Origin: Asterias amurensis
Lineage: Eukaryota > Echinodermata > Asteroidea > Forcipulatida > Asteriidae
Direction of reading: 5' to 3'
Assembly (NCBI RefSeq): GCF_032118995.1
Contig: NC_092661.1
Location: 1,428,501 to 1,492,500, forward strand
DNA length: 64,000 bases
A program made the position numbers and the translations under genes. This document shows, in pieces, positions 22,890 through 35,439 of this stretch. The notes beneath the pieces were generated by a model that saw nothing but the letters and a program-made list of their open reading frames with translations, ran no database searches and was not told the origin of the DNA. The stretch's first letter is position 1; the number at the start of each line of letters is the position of its first letter.

Positions 22890-23455
22890 TTAAAGGCACT
22901 GGACACTTTTGGTAATTGCTTGAAATAATTTGTAGTATAACCACCACTTGGTAACAGCAACGGAGAGCTGTACCTTGTAAAAGAGTGAAAAACACGACTC
23001 TTTACATTTCGAGTTGTCCTTCATATGGCTCTTTAAAAAGAGTAGTGGTTATTTCACACTTTAAGAGGGGTTTCACTCCAGGACAAAGTGAAAACCTTTC
23101 AAAAAGATGCAAACTTCAATCTAAAAGAATGGAAGACCACTCGAAAAAGAGTTGTCCCTCACATGACTCTTCAAAGAGTGCTTTTGCATTTAGAGAGTAC
23201 AAAACATTATGAGAAACGTCTCCCTCTGAAGTAACATAGTTTTTGAGAAAGAGGTAATTTCTCACTCAAAATAATAAAAGACTTCTGCTGAAGCATTTTA
23301 TTATGCATCTGAAAGCACACAAAGTAATTGTGTCCAACGGGGGTGTTTTTTCTTTCATTAGTCTCGTGCTACTTCGATGAGCAATGAGCAGGTTTGTTAT
23401 GTTGTGCATACGTTGTGATACACCAAGTGAGAGTACTAGTCATTGATAATACCTG
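22890..23455 (+). mobile_element. MITE family A, old diverged copy
   Basis: aaaggcactggacacttttgg at the left, then poorly conserved sequence with the gtttctccctctgaagtaac block (23216-23236) and a decayed right end. Confidence 0.55.
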
Positions 23456-23700
23456 GGCCCAATTTCATAGAGCTGCTTAAGCACAAAATTTTGCTTAAGC
23501 AAAAAAATCCTTGCCTGGTAAAATTAATTTACCGGCCAAAACTCCACTCAATTGTTATGCTAAGTAAACATCAGCTAAATACCAGTCACAAGCAATGTAT
23601 ATGGCATGAAATTTTGGCCAGTAACATGTGTAAAATAAGCAAGCTATTTTCGTGCTTAAGCAATTTTTTTGCTTAAGCAGCTCTATGAAATTGGCCCCTG
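23453..23700. repeat. Family F foldback
   Basis: GGGCCCAATTTCATAGAGCT left arm and its inverse at the right, with cttaagcacaaaattttgctt repeats next to each arm. ~247 bp. Confidence 0.82.
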
Positions 23701-24027
23701 TCCACAGCCATTGATTGCACAAAACTCTTCCTTATTTAGGATTAATCATAGGACTCAGGACGGGTTCAGTCCCCTATCCGAAGACGTTAGAACGCATAGA
23801 ACCCACCCTATAAGTTAGGACGAGTTACTCCAGATAAGATTTGTCCTTGTTTAGCGAAATCGGCTGCTGTCCCTTTAAACGGATTTCTAAACTATTTCCC
23901 CAGTAATCAACATGAGTTGATACCTCGCACTGCACTCGCCGGTTGTTGACCCAATTTTCACTCTCACATTTACGCTGGATTGTACTAGACTACGGAGCTT
24001 ACTATCTGGGCCATAAAAATAAAAGAA

Positions 24028-24528
24028 ATCATTGAGCTGCCTAAGCACAAAAAGTAGCCAAGTACAACACATTTATAAGCTTCCCAGAACAAGGTTAACA
24101 GCCAAACTACCATGTCACATGCACGATAGCTGGTATCCTGCTCAATACTGCTTAGCAGACAACTGCTCAGCAATATTGTCTGTTTAAAGACAGTGGACAC
24201 TATTGGTAATTGTCAAACACCAGTCTTCTCACTTGGTGTATCTCAACATACGCATAAAATAACAAACCGGTGAAAATTTGAGCTTGATTGGTCGCCGGAG
24301 TTGCGAGATAGCTATGGAAGAAAAAAAACACCATTATCACACGAAGTCAAAGTTACTTCTTTCTCGAAAACTATGTTACTTCAGAGGGAGCCGTTTCTCA
24401 TAATGTTTTATACTATCAACCTCTCCCCATTACTTGTTACCAAGTAAGGTTTTATGCTAATAATTATTTTGAGTAATTACCAATAGTGTCCACTGCCTTT
24501 AAGCAACTCTATGAAAATGGGCCATGGG
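24028..24528. repeat. Family F foldback split by a family A MITE
   Basis: Left arm attgagctgcctaagcac, right arm aactctatgaaaatgggcc. The MITE occupies 24183-24502. Confidence 0.7.
24183..24502 (-). mobile_element. MITE family A inserted in a family F element
   Basis: Intact ends, but the central GAGACCTCA palindrome is deleted. The flanks belong to one family F foldback (left arm from 24028, right arm aactctatgaaaatgggcc ending 24524). Confidence 0.8.
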
Positions 24529-24790
24529 GGTTATCGCACTCGTAAAACTTCCAAGCCATCAGTAACTTTGGGTGACTTTGAAGCGGGAAACTCCGGTCGG
24601 TGCAACGTCAAAATTGACCGATTTGACTCGCGTTATCTCGGCGTGGCACACACACTTATGTCTTTTCTTAGCTGAGTCTGCTTTGAATCGCCGTGGGAAA
24701 TCCACACATAAAACAATGTTAACGAGGACTGCAATTATATCGGTCGAAACCCCTTGATACTATTTAGGTTAGTAACAACGAAACTTGTTT

Positions 24791-25177
24791 TTAAAGGCAG
24801 TGGACACTATTGGTAATTGCTCAAAATAATTATTAGCATAAAACCTTACTTGGTAGCGAGTAATGGGGAGAGGTTGGTAGTACAAAACATTGTGAGAAAC
24901 GGCTCCCTCTGAAGTGGAGTAGTTTTCGAGAAAGAAGTAATTTTCCACGAATTTGATTTCGAGACCTCAAGTTTAGAATTTGAGGTCTCGAAATCAAGCA
25001 TCTAAACGCACACAACTTCGTGTGACAAGGGTGTTTTTTTCTTTCATAGTTATCTCGCAACTGCGATGACCAATCGAGCTCAAATTTTCACAGGTTTGTT
25101 ATTTTATGCATATGTTGAGGTACACCAAGTGAGAAGACTTGTGTTTGACATTTACCAATAGTGTCCACTGGCTTTAA
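24791..25177 (+). mobile_element. MITE family A
   Basis: Full-length copy with both ends; the right end reads gtccactggctttaa. Confidence 0.88.
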
Positions 25178-25509
25178 TAGCGCATTTTGCGTTATCACTG
25201 CGCTTTACATTAATGCCCTGAAACATTGGGCCAACAACATTCCTGTAATCTTTCTCAGCTCCCCGGGAAGAATTCAGTCCCGTGCTGCTGTGGCGCTCTG
25301 AAAACCTTTTCAAACACAATAGACCTTTATCATGGTGCAGCCATCTTGAATTTCTCCCATTGATATCAATGTTACCAAACCGAGGCTGGAAGAACAAAAT
25401 AGTCAACTATCATTCAAAATTATTATTATCACTCATTTTGGTTATTCGATACGAGGAACATAACCAAAATGGTACACATTCATACCCCTGGGTGTCTTGC
25501 TCAAGACCA

Positions 25510-25748
25510 GGGCCCAATTTCATAGAGCTGCTAAGCACAAATTTCCTTAGCATGAAATTTCTTCCTTGATAAAAGTAGGATTACCAACCAAATTTCCATT
25601 GGTTGCATTTTGCTTGTTACTGTTATTCAGCTGTGGTTTGCTTATCCTAAAAATAACGTGAAAATTTGGTTGGTAATCCTGTGTTTTACCAAGGAAGAAA
25701 TTTCATGCTAAGCAAATTTTTGTGCTTAGCAGCTCTATGAACTTGGGG
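25510..25748. repeat. Family F foldback
   Basis: gggcccaatttcatagagctg and its inverse, with ttccttgataaaagtagga/tttaccaaggaagaaattt inside. Confidence 0.8.
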
Positions 25749-25824
25749 CCTGTTCGAGACCAGTTCTTTGATATGAGATAAAAACATTACTTGCATCTAA
25801 TTAATGTGAAAGCAAATTACCGGC

Positions 25825-26290
25825 ATAGAGGTTAGTTCCTTCGATGTACTAAAAAATGTGTGAAACCTATTTCGTGACATAGGGATGTATATAACCCAAT
25901 AAGGGTTTTGAAAACAGAACTTGTATTATGCATGAGATTTGTTCAATTGAGGTAGCAGAGTTTAGTATATTTATGGACTAACCTCCAGGACCTGTTTCTT
26001 GAGATGGAGATGGATAAAGGACTTTGAAAACAGAACTTGTATTATGCAAGAGAATTCTTTTCAGTACCGGGTCTCAGAGGTTAGTGTATTTATGTGCTAA
26101 CCTCCACGACCTGTTTCTTGACACGGGGATTGATAAAGGAATTTAAAATCAGAACTTGTATTAGGCTTGATTATTTTTTATTAACCAGGTCTCAGAGGTT
26201 AGTATATGTATGTACTAACCTCCACGACCTGTTTCTTGACATAGGGATGGGTGTAGGAATTTGAAATCAGAACTTGTGTTATTTTATGCA
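25825..26290 (+). repeat. ~118-bp satellite, about four units
   Basis: Each unit contains gaggttagtatatttatg, ctaacctccacgacctgtt, cttgacatagggatgg and cagaacttgtattatgc. The first unit is the most diverged. Confidence 0.82.
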
Positions 26291-26652
26291 TGGAAGTTTT
26301 TTATACACTACCAACAGCTCTCCGTTGCTTGTTAATACAAAATAAGTTTTTATGCTAAAAATTATGTTGAGTAATTACCACTAATGCCTTGACCAGAATG
26401 GCCCTTTTGGCCTCGTGTTAGGAGACTTTTAGCAAGTTCAGGTCTTTACATATACACGATGGCCTTACTTTTCATGTTTTGTACATCTGAGGCTCACGCT
26501 CATTAAAAACAGATTTCCAGAGGTCTAGACAACGTTGAAAGCTCTATATCATCTCTCATAGGTCAAACTAAGGGTGTTGGTATAGAGTTACCAATGTTTG
26601 AAGAGTTTGTAATTGAAGAGATTGATGGTGCGTGGTCGTGAATATGTCTGGC

Positions 26653-27014
26653 TTCAAAGCTCTGGACGCTATTGGTAAATTACTCGAAATAACTGTTAGC
26701 ATAAAACTTACTCGATTAAGAGCAATGGAGAGCTGTTGATAGTATAAACCATGGCTCCCTCTGAAGAAACGTAGTTTTTGATATGGAGAAGTAATTTCTC
26801 ATTAAAATGTTAAAATACTTCAGGTCTGAAGCCTCTTTTAAGCATCTGAGAGCAAAAGCACAAGGGTGTTGTTTCTTTCATTGTTCTCCGCTCGCAACGT
26901 CGATGACCAATTGAGTCCAAATTGTTAACAGATTTGTTATGTTATGCATATGTTTGGATACACCAAGTGAGAATACTGGTCTTTGACAATTACCAAAGGT
27001 GTCCAGTACCGTTA
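26653..27014 (+). mobile_element. MITE family A, old diverged copy
   Basis: Decayed left end (ctggacgctattggtaaatt), a central block with lowered identity and right end gtgtccagtaccgttaa. It adjoins the 118-bp satellite and a younger copy of the same family. Confidence 0.6.
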
Positions 27015-27105
27015 ATCATGTTGGTGTCTAGGAGACACATAAGTGACAACACGTCAGAAAGTAATTGTTCTACTCGTTGAATGTTCTTATTGCTTCCTCT
27101 TTCAC

Positions 27106-27491
27106 TTAAAGGCAGTGGACACTATTGGTAATAACTCGAAATAATTATCAGCATAAAACCTCACTTGGTAACGGGTAATGGGGAGAGGTTGATAGTAAAA
27201 AACATTGTGAGAAACGGCTCCCTCTGAAGTGACGTAATTTTCGAGAAAGAAGTAATTTTCCACAAATTTGTTTTCGAGACCTCAAGTTTAGAATTTGAGG
27301 TCTTAAAATCAAGCATCTGAATGCACACAACTTCGTGTGACAAGGGTGTTTTTTCTTTCATAGTTATCTCGCAACTTTGACGACTAATTGAGCTCAAATT
27401 TTCACAGGTTTGTTATATTATGCATATGTTGAGATACACTAAATGAGAAGGCTGGTCTTTGACAATTACCAATAGTGTCCATTGTCTTTAA
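27106..27491 (+). mobile_element. MITE family A
   Basis: Full-length; left end intact, right end gtgtccattgtctttaa. Confidence 0.87.
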
Positions 27492-27570
27492 AGGGAATGG
27501 TAGACGTTTGGTAAATGAATGGCAGTATAATAACTTTTTCCGGAAACATTTCACTTCGAAGTAATGGGAA
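27492..27570. repeat. Family J fragment
   Basis: aaagggaatggtagacgtttgg then gaaacatttcacttcgaag. It follows a family A copy. Confidence 0.45.
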
Positions 27571-27810
27571 ATGTAGTGTATCTAATGTAGTGTATCTTTT
27601 CAACTCAATTCGCATTTATGTCAGTTCTGTCAAAACACAGCAATACAGAGTGCATACACAATGTAATAGTCAACAGTCTAAGGTTTATATAGTCGAAGAA
27701 AAGGAACAATATATTATGCAGATTTGACGGAGCCAACATAAATGGACAAACAGAGGACGAACGAAAAGGAACAAAACAACTTACAAACAACAACTATAAC
27801 ACTTACTTAC

Positions 27811-27960
27811 GGGGTGGATTTCACAAAGAGTTAGGACTAGTCTTATCTTGAGTTAGGACGAGTTACTTGTCCTAACTTAGGACTAGCCATACATTTTTCA
27901 AATCTCCTAGGACTAGTCCTAAGTTAGGAATAGTCCTAACTCTTTGTGAAATCGACCCCT
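27811..27960. repeat. Family E palindrome, unit 1
   Basis: GGGGTGGATTTCACAAAGAG at the left and gtgaaatcgacccct at the right. The interior alternates taggactagt and agttaggac, so nearly every segment pairs with another. Confidence 0.85.
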
Positions 27961-28256
27961 GGGGTGGATTTCACAAAGAGTTAGGACCAGTCTTATCTCG
28001 AGTTAGGACCAGTTACTCGTCCTAACTTAGGACTAACCATGCAATTTGTATATCTCCTAGGACTAGTCCTAAGTTAGGACTAGTCCTAACTCTTTGTGAA
28101 AGAGTTAGGACTCTTTCACAAAGAGTTAGGACTAGTCCTAACTTAGGACTAGTCCTAGGAGATATACAAATTGCATGGTTAGTCCTAAGTTAGGACGAGT
28201 AACTGGTCCTAACTCGAGATAAGACTGGTCCTAACTCTTTGTGAAATCCACCCCTG
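27961..28256. repeat. Family E, two units head to head
   Basis: Two further copies of the unit in opposite orientation meet at about 28100 (tctttgtgaaagag then ctctttcacaaagag). The whole 295 bp is one large near-perfect palindrome with GGGGTGGATTTCAC ends. Confidence 0.85.
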
Positions 28257-28770
28257 GACACTTTAGAAACCGCTCCCTATGAAGTTACCTAGTTATAGAC
28301 CTCAGCTGAAAGCACACAACTTGTGCGACAATGGTGTTTTTTCTTCCATTATTCTCTCGCAACTTAGACGACCAAATTGAGCTCAAATTTTCACAGGTTT
28401 GTTATTAATTTATAAATGATTATAAGGATGATAACAATGGCACTGGACATTGTTGGTAATTACTCGGAAAAAAATGTTAGCATACAAGCTTACTTGGTAT
28501 TACGAGCAATTGGGAGCAATGGGGCGCAATATTAACAGATATCAGCTATTTTTTTCTCAAACATTTTAATTTAAGAAGCGTATTTATCTCAAAGCACAGT
28601 ACGTTTGTGCCAATAGGGTGTTTTTTCTTTCATTATTTTCTTGCAACTTTGATGACCGCTTGAGGCAAAATGTTCACAGGTTTGTCATTTTCTGCACATG
28701 TTGGTTTGCAACAAGAGCGAATACTGCTCGTTGACAGTTACCAAAGAATGACGCACTGCCATTAGGTTTT
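28256..28770 (+). mobile_element. Degraded family A fragments
   Basis: Two overlapping decayed pieces, with gcaacttagacgacc and cacaggtttgttatt near 28370-28410 and ggcactggacattgttgg near 28439. They are downstream of the family E palindromes. Confidence 0.45.
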
Positions 28771-29444
28771 TAGTATTCATTTAACCCAAGGTTTTGTGTG
28801 GGCCACGAGTGGGTGTACACTTTTAGCTTGTAATTGTTGTTGTAGATGTGTTTCGCTATGGGGGAATTCCCTTCATTATGTCATGAACGTCCAAAGTGAA
28901 CACAGTATTTGTTCATGGAGTACTTTTCCATCAGTGTAATGCTAATTAAATTGTGGCTGTTGTGGTCGTTCATAGTGAGCTACAGGCTGACTGACGTTAC
29001 TACGCCTTAGAGGTCCCCCATCGTGGGCGCAAATTCTTGGAAACGATTTTTTTTTTAAATATATTTTTTTTAATTTATTTAATCTCTTCAGTTTAAATAA
29101 ATTGTTTTGAACTTTGTCCTCCGGGTAAGCGTTCGTAACTATAGAAATTAAGAGACACTGTAAATAGCAAGGGTTTCCGAAATGCGTAAACACTCTATTC
29201 ACAACAACTCACATTTTGTCATGTGCCCGGGCATAAAGAGAAAGTTGAAGGCTTTATACGCCCTTTTTCAGTCACACAAATGTGTTTTAGCAAGCCGTAT
29301 AGGTAATAATGTATGGCATTATTGTTGCATTGTTGGTCACCCCAATGCCTTTTTTTTCTTCACATTTCAATATGCAGAACTAAACTTCCTGTACAGTTAT
29401 TTTGTAATGGCGGAAAGCCGATCAAACTTACCCGATCAGTTTTC

Positions 29445-29836
29445 TTAAAGACACTGGACACCACTGTTGGTAATTGTCAAAGACCAGTCTTCTTACTTGA
29501 TGTGTCTGTCTCAACATATGCATAAAATAACGAACCTGTAAACATTTGAGCTCAATTGGTCGTCGAAGTTGGGAGATAATAATGAACAAAAAACACCCTT
29601 GTCACACGAAGTTGTGTGCGTTTAGATGGTTGATTTTGAGACCTCAAATTCTAAATCTGAGGTCTCGAAATCAAATTCGTGGAAAATTACTTCTTTCTTG
29701 AAAACTATGTCACTTCAGAGGGAGCCGTTTCTCATAATGTTTTATACTATCAACCTCTCCCCATTACTCGTCACCAAATAAGGTTTTATGCCAATAATTA
29801 TTTTGAGTAATTACCAATAGTGTCCACTGCCTTTAA
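29445..29836 (-). mobile_element. MITE family A
   Basis: Full-length inverse copy (left end ttaaagacactggacacc, right end intact). Confidence 0.86.
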
Positions 29837-30482
29837 AGCACAATTTGGGCGTATACGTCACTCTCCCCAAAACATCGCTCTGTGATTTTCATTTTATTCC
29901 CGCGCAAAAAGCTTAACGACTAATGAAGCTAAAACTTTAACATTCAATTCATGACATGGCCAAAAAAACCTTGATCTACAAAATTTATCAAAACCCTTTA
30001 ACACAGAGTCGATACTGACGCAACAAAAAGGCTTGGATTCGGCACCTGCCTCCTGCTCCCATCTGCTTCTCGCCTCGTTCTACCTACGGCTGCCACGCCC
30101 CAATTAGCGAGTCAACAATAGCGACTATAGACCCGCGGGGCATTATTCACACCATAATGTCAATGATCAACCTGCTTCGCTACATTCCAACCCCCTCACA
30201 CCCAAGATGCAGCCGTTTATAGATACCCATCATCTATCTGACCTATATTGACAATCAACGTCTTAGCTCGCCTCATCTCACCCGCATCCGTCCCGAAATC
30301 AAGGAGGAGGTCGTGCGAGATGATAACGTCATCGTCTTCGAAGGTCTACGTCATTGTGGTTAGGATAAGGCTTCCAGGGGGTCCTAAGTTATCAAGGAGA
30401 CAAAATATCCTGGAGCATCCTCTACTGCTTCATCAACTGGAGAGGATGGCATTCAAATTCACTGTGACGTCAGAAATGTGGG
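29837..30482 (+). other. Unexplained segment with exon-like reading
   Basis: Between two family A copies. Plus-strand translation from 30241 reads TYIDNQRLSSPHLTRIRPEI then KEEVVRDDNVIVFEGLRHCG and a stop. Base composition is less AT-rich than the neighbours. No family recognised. Confidence 0.25.
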
Positions 30483-30612
30483 TTAAAGGCAGTGGACACT
30501 TTGGTAATGACTCAAAATAATTTTTAGCATAAAAAGCTTACTTGGTAGCGAGTAATGGAGAGATGTGGATAGCATACAACATTGTGAGAAACGGCTTCCT
30601 CTGAAGTAACTT
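30483..30612 (+). mobile_element. MITE family A, left third only
   Basis: Left end through gaaacggcttcctctgaag, then abrupt loss of similarity. Confidence 0.65.
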
Positions 30613-31044
30613 AAAAATTACAATTTTTACCTGTCCTTGATAGACATTATCAAACAAATTAATATTGATAAGTTCATGCCTATCTATTGTGTGCTTTTAT
30701 ACTTAAGAGACAGCGACATTGATTGTTATTACGGCAGGCTTTAAACTTCCTCTTGAAGGGGCATATTTCCCTCTTGTGTAAGGGTTACTTCTACAAGGGG
30801 AAAATGTAAGTTTGTATGGAACCTTGCAAAGGGCACCTTAAAGCACGGGGCACCACGGCAATTGCTGCTCGTGTCGTGGGTTATTTCGAGCCCTAATACG
30901 GCAGTAATCAGAATCAAGGGAAAACACTCCTTTGCGAAACCCGTCTGACGTTTGGAGATAAATTGCGAAAACAAGCCGAGGGATTTCCCCGCGCAACAAA
31001 GCTTTGTTGGAAAATTACTGAGAAATGTATTTCCCGATTTGGTT

Positions 31045-31433
31045 TTAAAGGCAGTGGACGCTATTGGTTATTACTCAAAATAATTTTTATCATAAAACCT
31101 TTCTTGGTGACGAGTAATGGGGAGAGGTTGATGGTATAAAACATTATGAGAAACGGCGCCCTCTGAAGTGACATAGTTTTCGAGAAATAAGTAGTTTTCC
31201 CACGAATTTGATTTCGAGACCTCAGATTTAGAACTTGAGGTCTCGAAATCAACCATCTAAACGCACACAACTTCGTGTGTCAAGGGTCTTTTTTTTCTTT
31301 CATTATTATCTCGCAACTTCGATGACCGACTGAGCTCAAATTTCCACAGGTTAGTTATTTTATGCATATGTTGAGATACACCAACTGTGAAGGCTAGTCT
31401 TTGACAATTATCAATAGTGTCCACTGCCTTTAA
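31045..31433 (+). mobile_element. MITE family A
   Basis: Full-length with both ends; one of four full copies between 31.0 and 33.8 kb. Confidence 0.88.
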
Positions 31434-31757
31434 ATACAATTAGGTCTCGCTTCCTTTTCTTTTGTTGAATGTTACAATAGTCCGTATCCTCCAGCGATTT
31501 CTGTCTGACGTCTTGAACCATTATTACAAAAATGTTCAATGGACTTTATGGCTTGAAAATGTTGACTGGATTTTTGAGGTTTTTTGACAAAAGAGTGTGG
31601 GGACAAGGGGGACTTGTGAAATGAAAGAACTGTAGTGTTAACAGTTGGATGTGGTTGTGGTTTATGAATGGCTAAATATGTGGATGTGTCGTAAAACGGC
31701 CCAGTTATTCTGCAACCCTAAATTGTGTTTAAAGAATATTACCATAGCGGGGGCATG

Positions 31758-32142
31758 TTAAAGGCAGTGGACACTATTGGTAATTGTTAAAGACTAGCCT
31801 TCGCAGTTGGTATCTCAACGTATGCATAAAATAACTAACCTGTGAAAATTTGAGCTCAATCGGTCATCGAAGTTGCGAGATAATAATGAAAGAAGAAAAC
31901 ACCCTTGTCACGCGAAGTTGTGTGCGTTTAGATGGTTGATTTCGAGACCTCAAGTTCTTACCTTGAGGTCTCGACGTCAAATTCGTGGAAAATTACTTCT
32001 TTCTCGAAAACTATGGCACTTCAGAGGGAGCCGTTTCTCACATTGTTTTATACCATCAACATCTCCCCATTACTCGTCACCAAGAAAGGTTTTATGCTAA
32101 TAATTATTTTGAGTAATTACTAATAGTGTCCACTGCCTTTAA
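31758..32142 (-). mobile_element. MITE family A
   Basis: Full-length inverse copy facing the copy at 31.0 kb. Confidence 0.88.
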
Positions 32143-32804
32143 ATTGTGCTCTAGATATTACACAAAAAGGAGACGATAGTGGAATAAGTTCGCTGTATGT
32201 ATACAGGGATGAACGTTTTCACACCAAAATGCTAAATGTATCTAATAAAAGTCTGCCTTTGTGAAAAGAAAAAATTTAAAAAAATTTGACCCCACGTTTT
32301 GGAGTGTTCTGGAGAAAAACCCACTTTAACCATGTTTTAACGTGAGGTAGGAGACTCGTTATATTTGTGTATGTTTCCTATGGACTGCAGGTGTTAGAAA
32401 ACTGTAATATCTATATATTTGAGATCATCCTTTATTGGCTGTTTAAACTTTGTGAAGGACTGACTGAAGGCGCGGCACACGGACATTGAAATGTGGCGCA
32501 CGGGTGAACTTGTAAGGAGTGTGTAAACACCGTTTTAAAAAAAGCAAATAAACAGGGAGCTATAAAATAGGTCGGGTTGTTATTACATGAACAATAAAAA
32601 TATCCAGCAGGGCCGTAAAAAATAAATTTCACTCAAAATAATGTCTGGGTAGATAAAGGGAACAGAACTAGGCCGGGTCGTGCTTTAAACCAGCTAAGTA
32701 CTTATTATTTTTTTACTTTTATTTATTTTTTTATTTTTTTGTTTTCTTCATTTTTTCATTTTTTCATTTTTGTTATTATTATTTTTTTGGGGGGAGCTTT
32801 TTCC

Positions 32805-33197
32805 TTAAAGGCATTGGACACTATTGGTAATTACTCAAAATGATTATTATCATAAAACCTTTCTTGATTACGAGTAATGGGGAGAGAAGGATAGTATAAA
32901 ACATTGTGAGAAACAGCTCCTTCTGAAGTGACGTAGTTTTCGAGAAAGAAGTATATTCTTCCACAAATTTGATTTCGAGACCTCAGATTTAGAATTTGAG
33001 GTCTCGAAATCAAGCATCTGAAAGCACACAACTTCGTGTGACAAGGGTTTTTTTTCTTTCATTAATATCTCGCAACTTCGAAGACCGACTGAGCTCAAAT
33101 TTTCACAGGTTTGTTATTTTATTCATAATAAATGTTGAGATACACCAACTGTGAAGACTAGCATTTGACTAATATCAATAGTATCCAGAGTCGTTAA
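32805..33197 (+). mobile_element. MITE family A
   Basis: Left end intact (ttaaaggcattggacac), right end decayed (gtatccagagtcgttaac). A T-rich simple sequence precedes it. Confidence 0.83.
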
Positions 33198-33426
33198 CTT
33201 CTGACGCTAATGGTCTCTATTCATAAATAATAAAGCCCTTTAAATGTGTTCTTGACTGTTTGAAGATTTTGAAATACAAAAAATAGAAACATTAAAAAAT
33301 GAATTTATAACTTTTTCTCTCAGCCAATTAAGACTACAACATTTACCTTTAAAGCCCGTGAGTCGACGTCAAGCTTCCCAAAAGTCAAGCTCTGATGTTC
33401 AAGGGTAAGTTTTCAAAACCTCGATA

Positions 33427-33815
33427 TTAAAGACAGTGGACACTATTGGTTATTGTCAAAGACTAGCCTTCAAAGTTTGTGTATCTCAACATATATGCAT
33501 AAAATAACAAACCTGTGAAAATTTGAGCTCAATCGGTCATCGCAGTTGCGAGATAATAATGAAAGAAAAATAACCCTTGTCACACGAAGTTGTGTGCGTT
33601 AAGATGGTTGATTTCAAGACCTCAAATTCTAAATCTGAGGTCTCGAAATCAAAGTCGTGGAAAATTACTTCTTTCTCGAAAACTATGGCACTTCAGAGGA
33701 AGCCGTTTCTCATAATGTTTTATGCCATCAACCTCTCCCCATTACTCGTCACCAAGAAAGGTTTTATGATAAAAAATTATTTTGAGTAATTACCAATAGT
33801 GTCCACTGCCTTTAA
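33427..33815 (-). mobile_element. MITE family A
   Basis: Full-length inverse copy with both ends recognisable. Confidence 0.88.
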
Positions 33816-34079
33816 AGTCCAATTCCGTAAATGAGTTACGACATTTTGAATAAACGCAGCGAATTAACGATAATTTGCCCGGAAATTTCCATAAATTTCC
33901 TGGAAAAAATTGGGGCAGCCTTATTATAGACCTTAAAATTTGTAGGGTCCTTACTATAGCGTGGGTGAGTCAGTTTAATGTTAAACCCGTAACCTAGGAA
34001 CACAGTTTAGAAAAAGAAAACAACAGGGGTGTGGTCATTCGAGACATTTATTATTTTGTCCAACCTATTTAAATGCACT

Positions 34080-34215
34080 GCTGGCAGGGCACGTTTGGTA
34101 ATTGTAAAAGACCAGTATTCTCACTTGATGTATCCCAACATATGCATAAAATAACAAACATGTGAAAATTTTGCTCAATTGCAGTGCTTTCAGATGCATA
34201 ATAACAGTGAGAGGT
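34080..34215 (-). mobile_element. MITE family A fragment
   Basis: Only the ttggtaattgtaaaagacc to gcataaaataacaaac portion plus a short trailing piece remains. Confidence 0.5.
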
Positions 34216-34344
34216 TGCCACTTTCTTAACTAGGGTAATAATATAATAAATCGAAGTCTTATACAGCGCACGTATCTACCGAGGTGCTTAAATTTTTACA
34301 GAAAGATAGGTTATTGAGTTATGAATTCTGAATTAAGTAGCACC

Positions 34345-34495
34345 TTATATAAAAGGGTTTACAAGTTGCCATACGGCGCATTTAGCAGCCCAGACAGGAA
34401 CACCGGGGCGAACCCCTTCTCTTTTAACCGGTGCACTGGGTTCCTTTCCAGGCGTTACACAACACATGGGACCCTGTATTACAGACGCTGGCTCA
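34345..34495 (-). mobile_element. SINE body fragment
   Basis: On the minus strand: tgttgtgtaacgcctggaaa, then gaacccagtgcacc and ggggttcgccccggtg. Confidence 0.6.
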
Positions 34496-34686
34496 ACAGA
34501 GCCAATGATTTCATTTGATAAACGTGCAGTGACGTAAGCTTTCCATATCTGCGTTTTGAGTGGTTCGAGGTGATGTTTGCCAGCTGTACATTCGGTCGTC
34601 TACATGCTATGTGCACTGTCATAAATGTATTATTATGTGGGCCTATGTACTGCGCAATCTTGATTGGTATGTACGAAGGAGTTAAC

Positions 34687-34932
34687 GGGGTGCGTTCGAG
34701 AAGCTTCCCTGGGTCAACCCCGCGATGCTCACTCGGGTAAGCCCCTGACAAGAGCAAAACGAACGACCACTCACCGCTATCGTAGTGAAGTCATGCACCT
34801 GGGGCCAGCCCTCAAAGTGACCCACACCACAAGCAGGGCACTGGGGGCTGACCCGGGTGAGCCCCGTCAAAGCTATTCGACCGTCCCGGGGCAGGACCGG
34901 ATAGACCCAGGGAAGCTAAATGAACGCACCCA
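34687..34932. mobile_element. Foldback element family D, copy 2
   Basis: Same ends and interior as the 5.6-kb copy (ctgggtcaaccccg, gagccccgtcaaagctattcg). Confidence 0.82.
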
Positions 34933-35439
34933 TAGCAAGACTCAATTTGAAATGCGATGTCAAGGGTGCTTTGAGAAGGGGATTTACGTATAGGCCAAAA
35001 ACGGGTATCTGGCGTAATTCACGAGCCTCGAAGGGTGACGTCAGGAGTTCCGTCTAGTCCCCAATACGGTACATGGGCTCTTAAGAATAGTTGAGTCAAA
35101 AGAGGGCGCAATCAGACAAAATGTTGACACACTACCTGCCGATGTCCGAGGAAAATCCGTCAGCCGGAGATTCTAGCTAGCTGCATGGGAAATTGACATA
35201 GGATTAAGGAGAATGATTCAAAAGAGGGCGCTATTGAAAAGTACGTGTACACTGCTTCGCCGTATTGGGGAGGGGCACCATTAATCATCTCAGTCTCCCC
35301 CCCCCCCCCCCTCTCCCCACTTGTTGCGCCACATGCTTGCCGATACATACCGATTTGCCGCCCACGGTCAGGGTGCACGCACGAGGTAGGCTAGACTGGT
35401 GACCTGCATGTCTTTATTCGCAAGGAGAAACACAGACAC

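Noticed and set aside
24833..25060. Recurring ~75-residue frames (RDNNERKKH, SRNQIRGKLLLS) at many sites
   Set aside because: They are all the same piece of family A MITE, appear in either strand depending on orientation, and are interrupted in most copies. They are not protein genes.
27811..28256. CRISPR-like array from repeated taggactagt motifs
   Set aside because: The repeats are nested palindromes in a foldback element of a eukaryotic genome, with no regular spacers.
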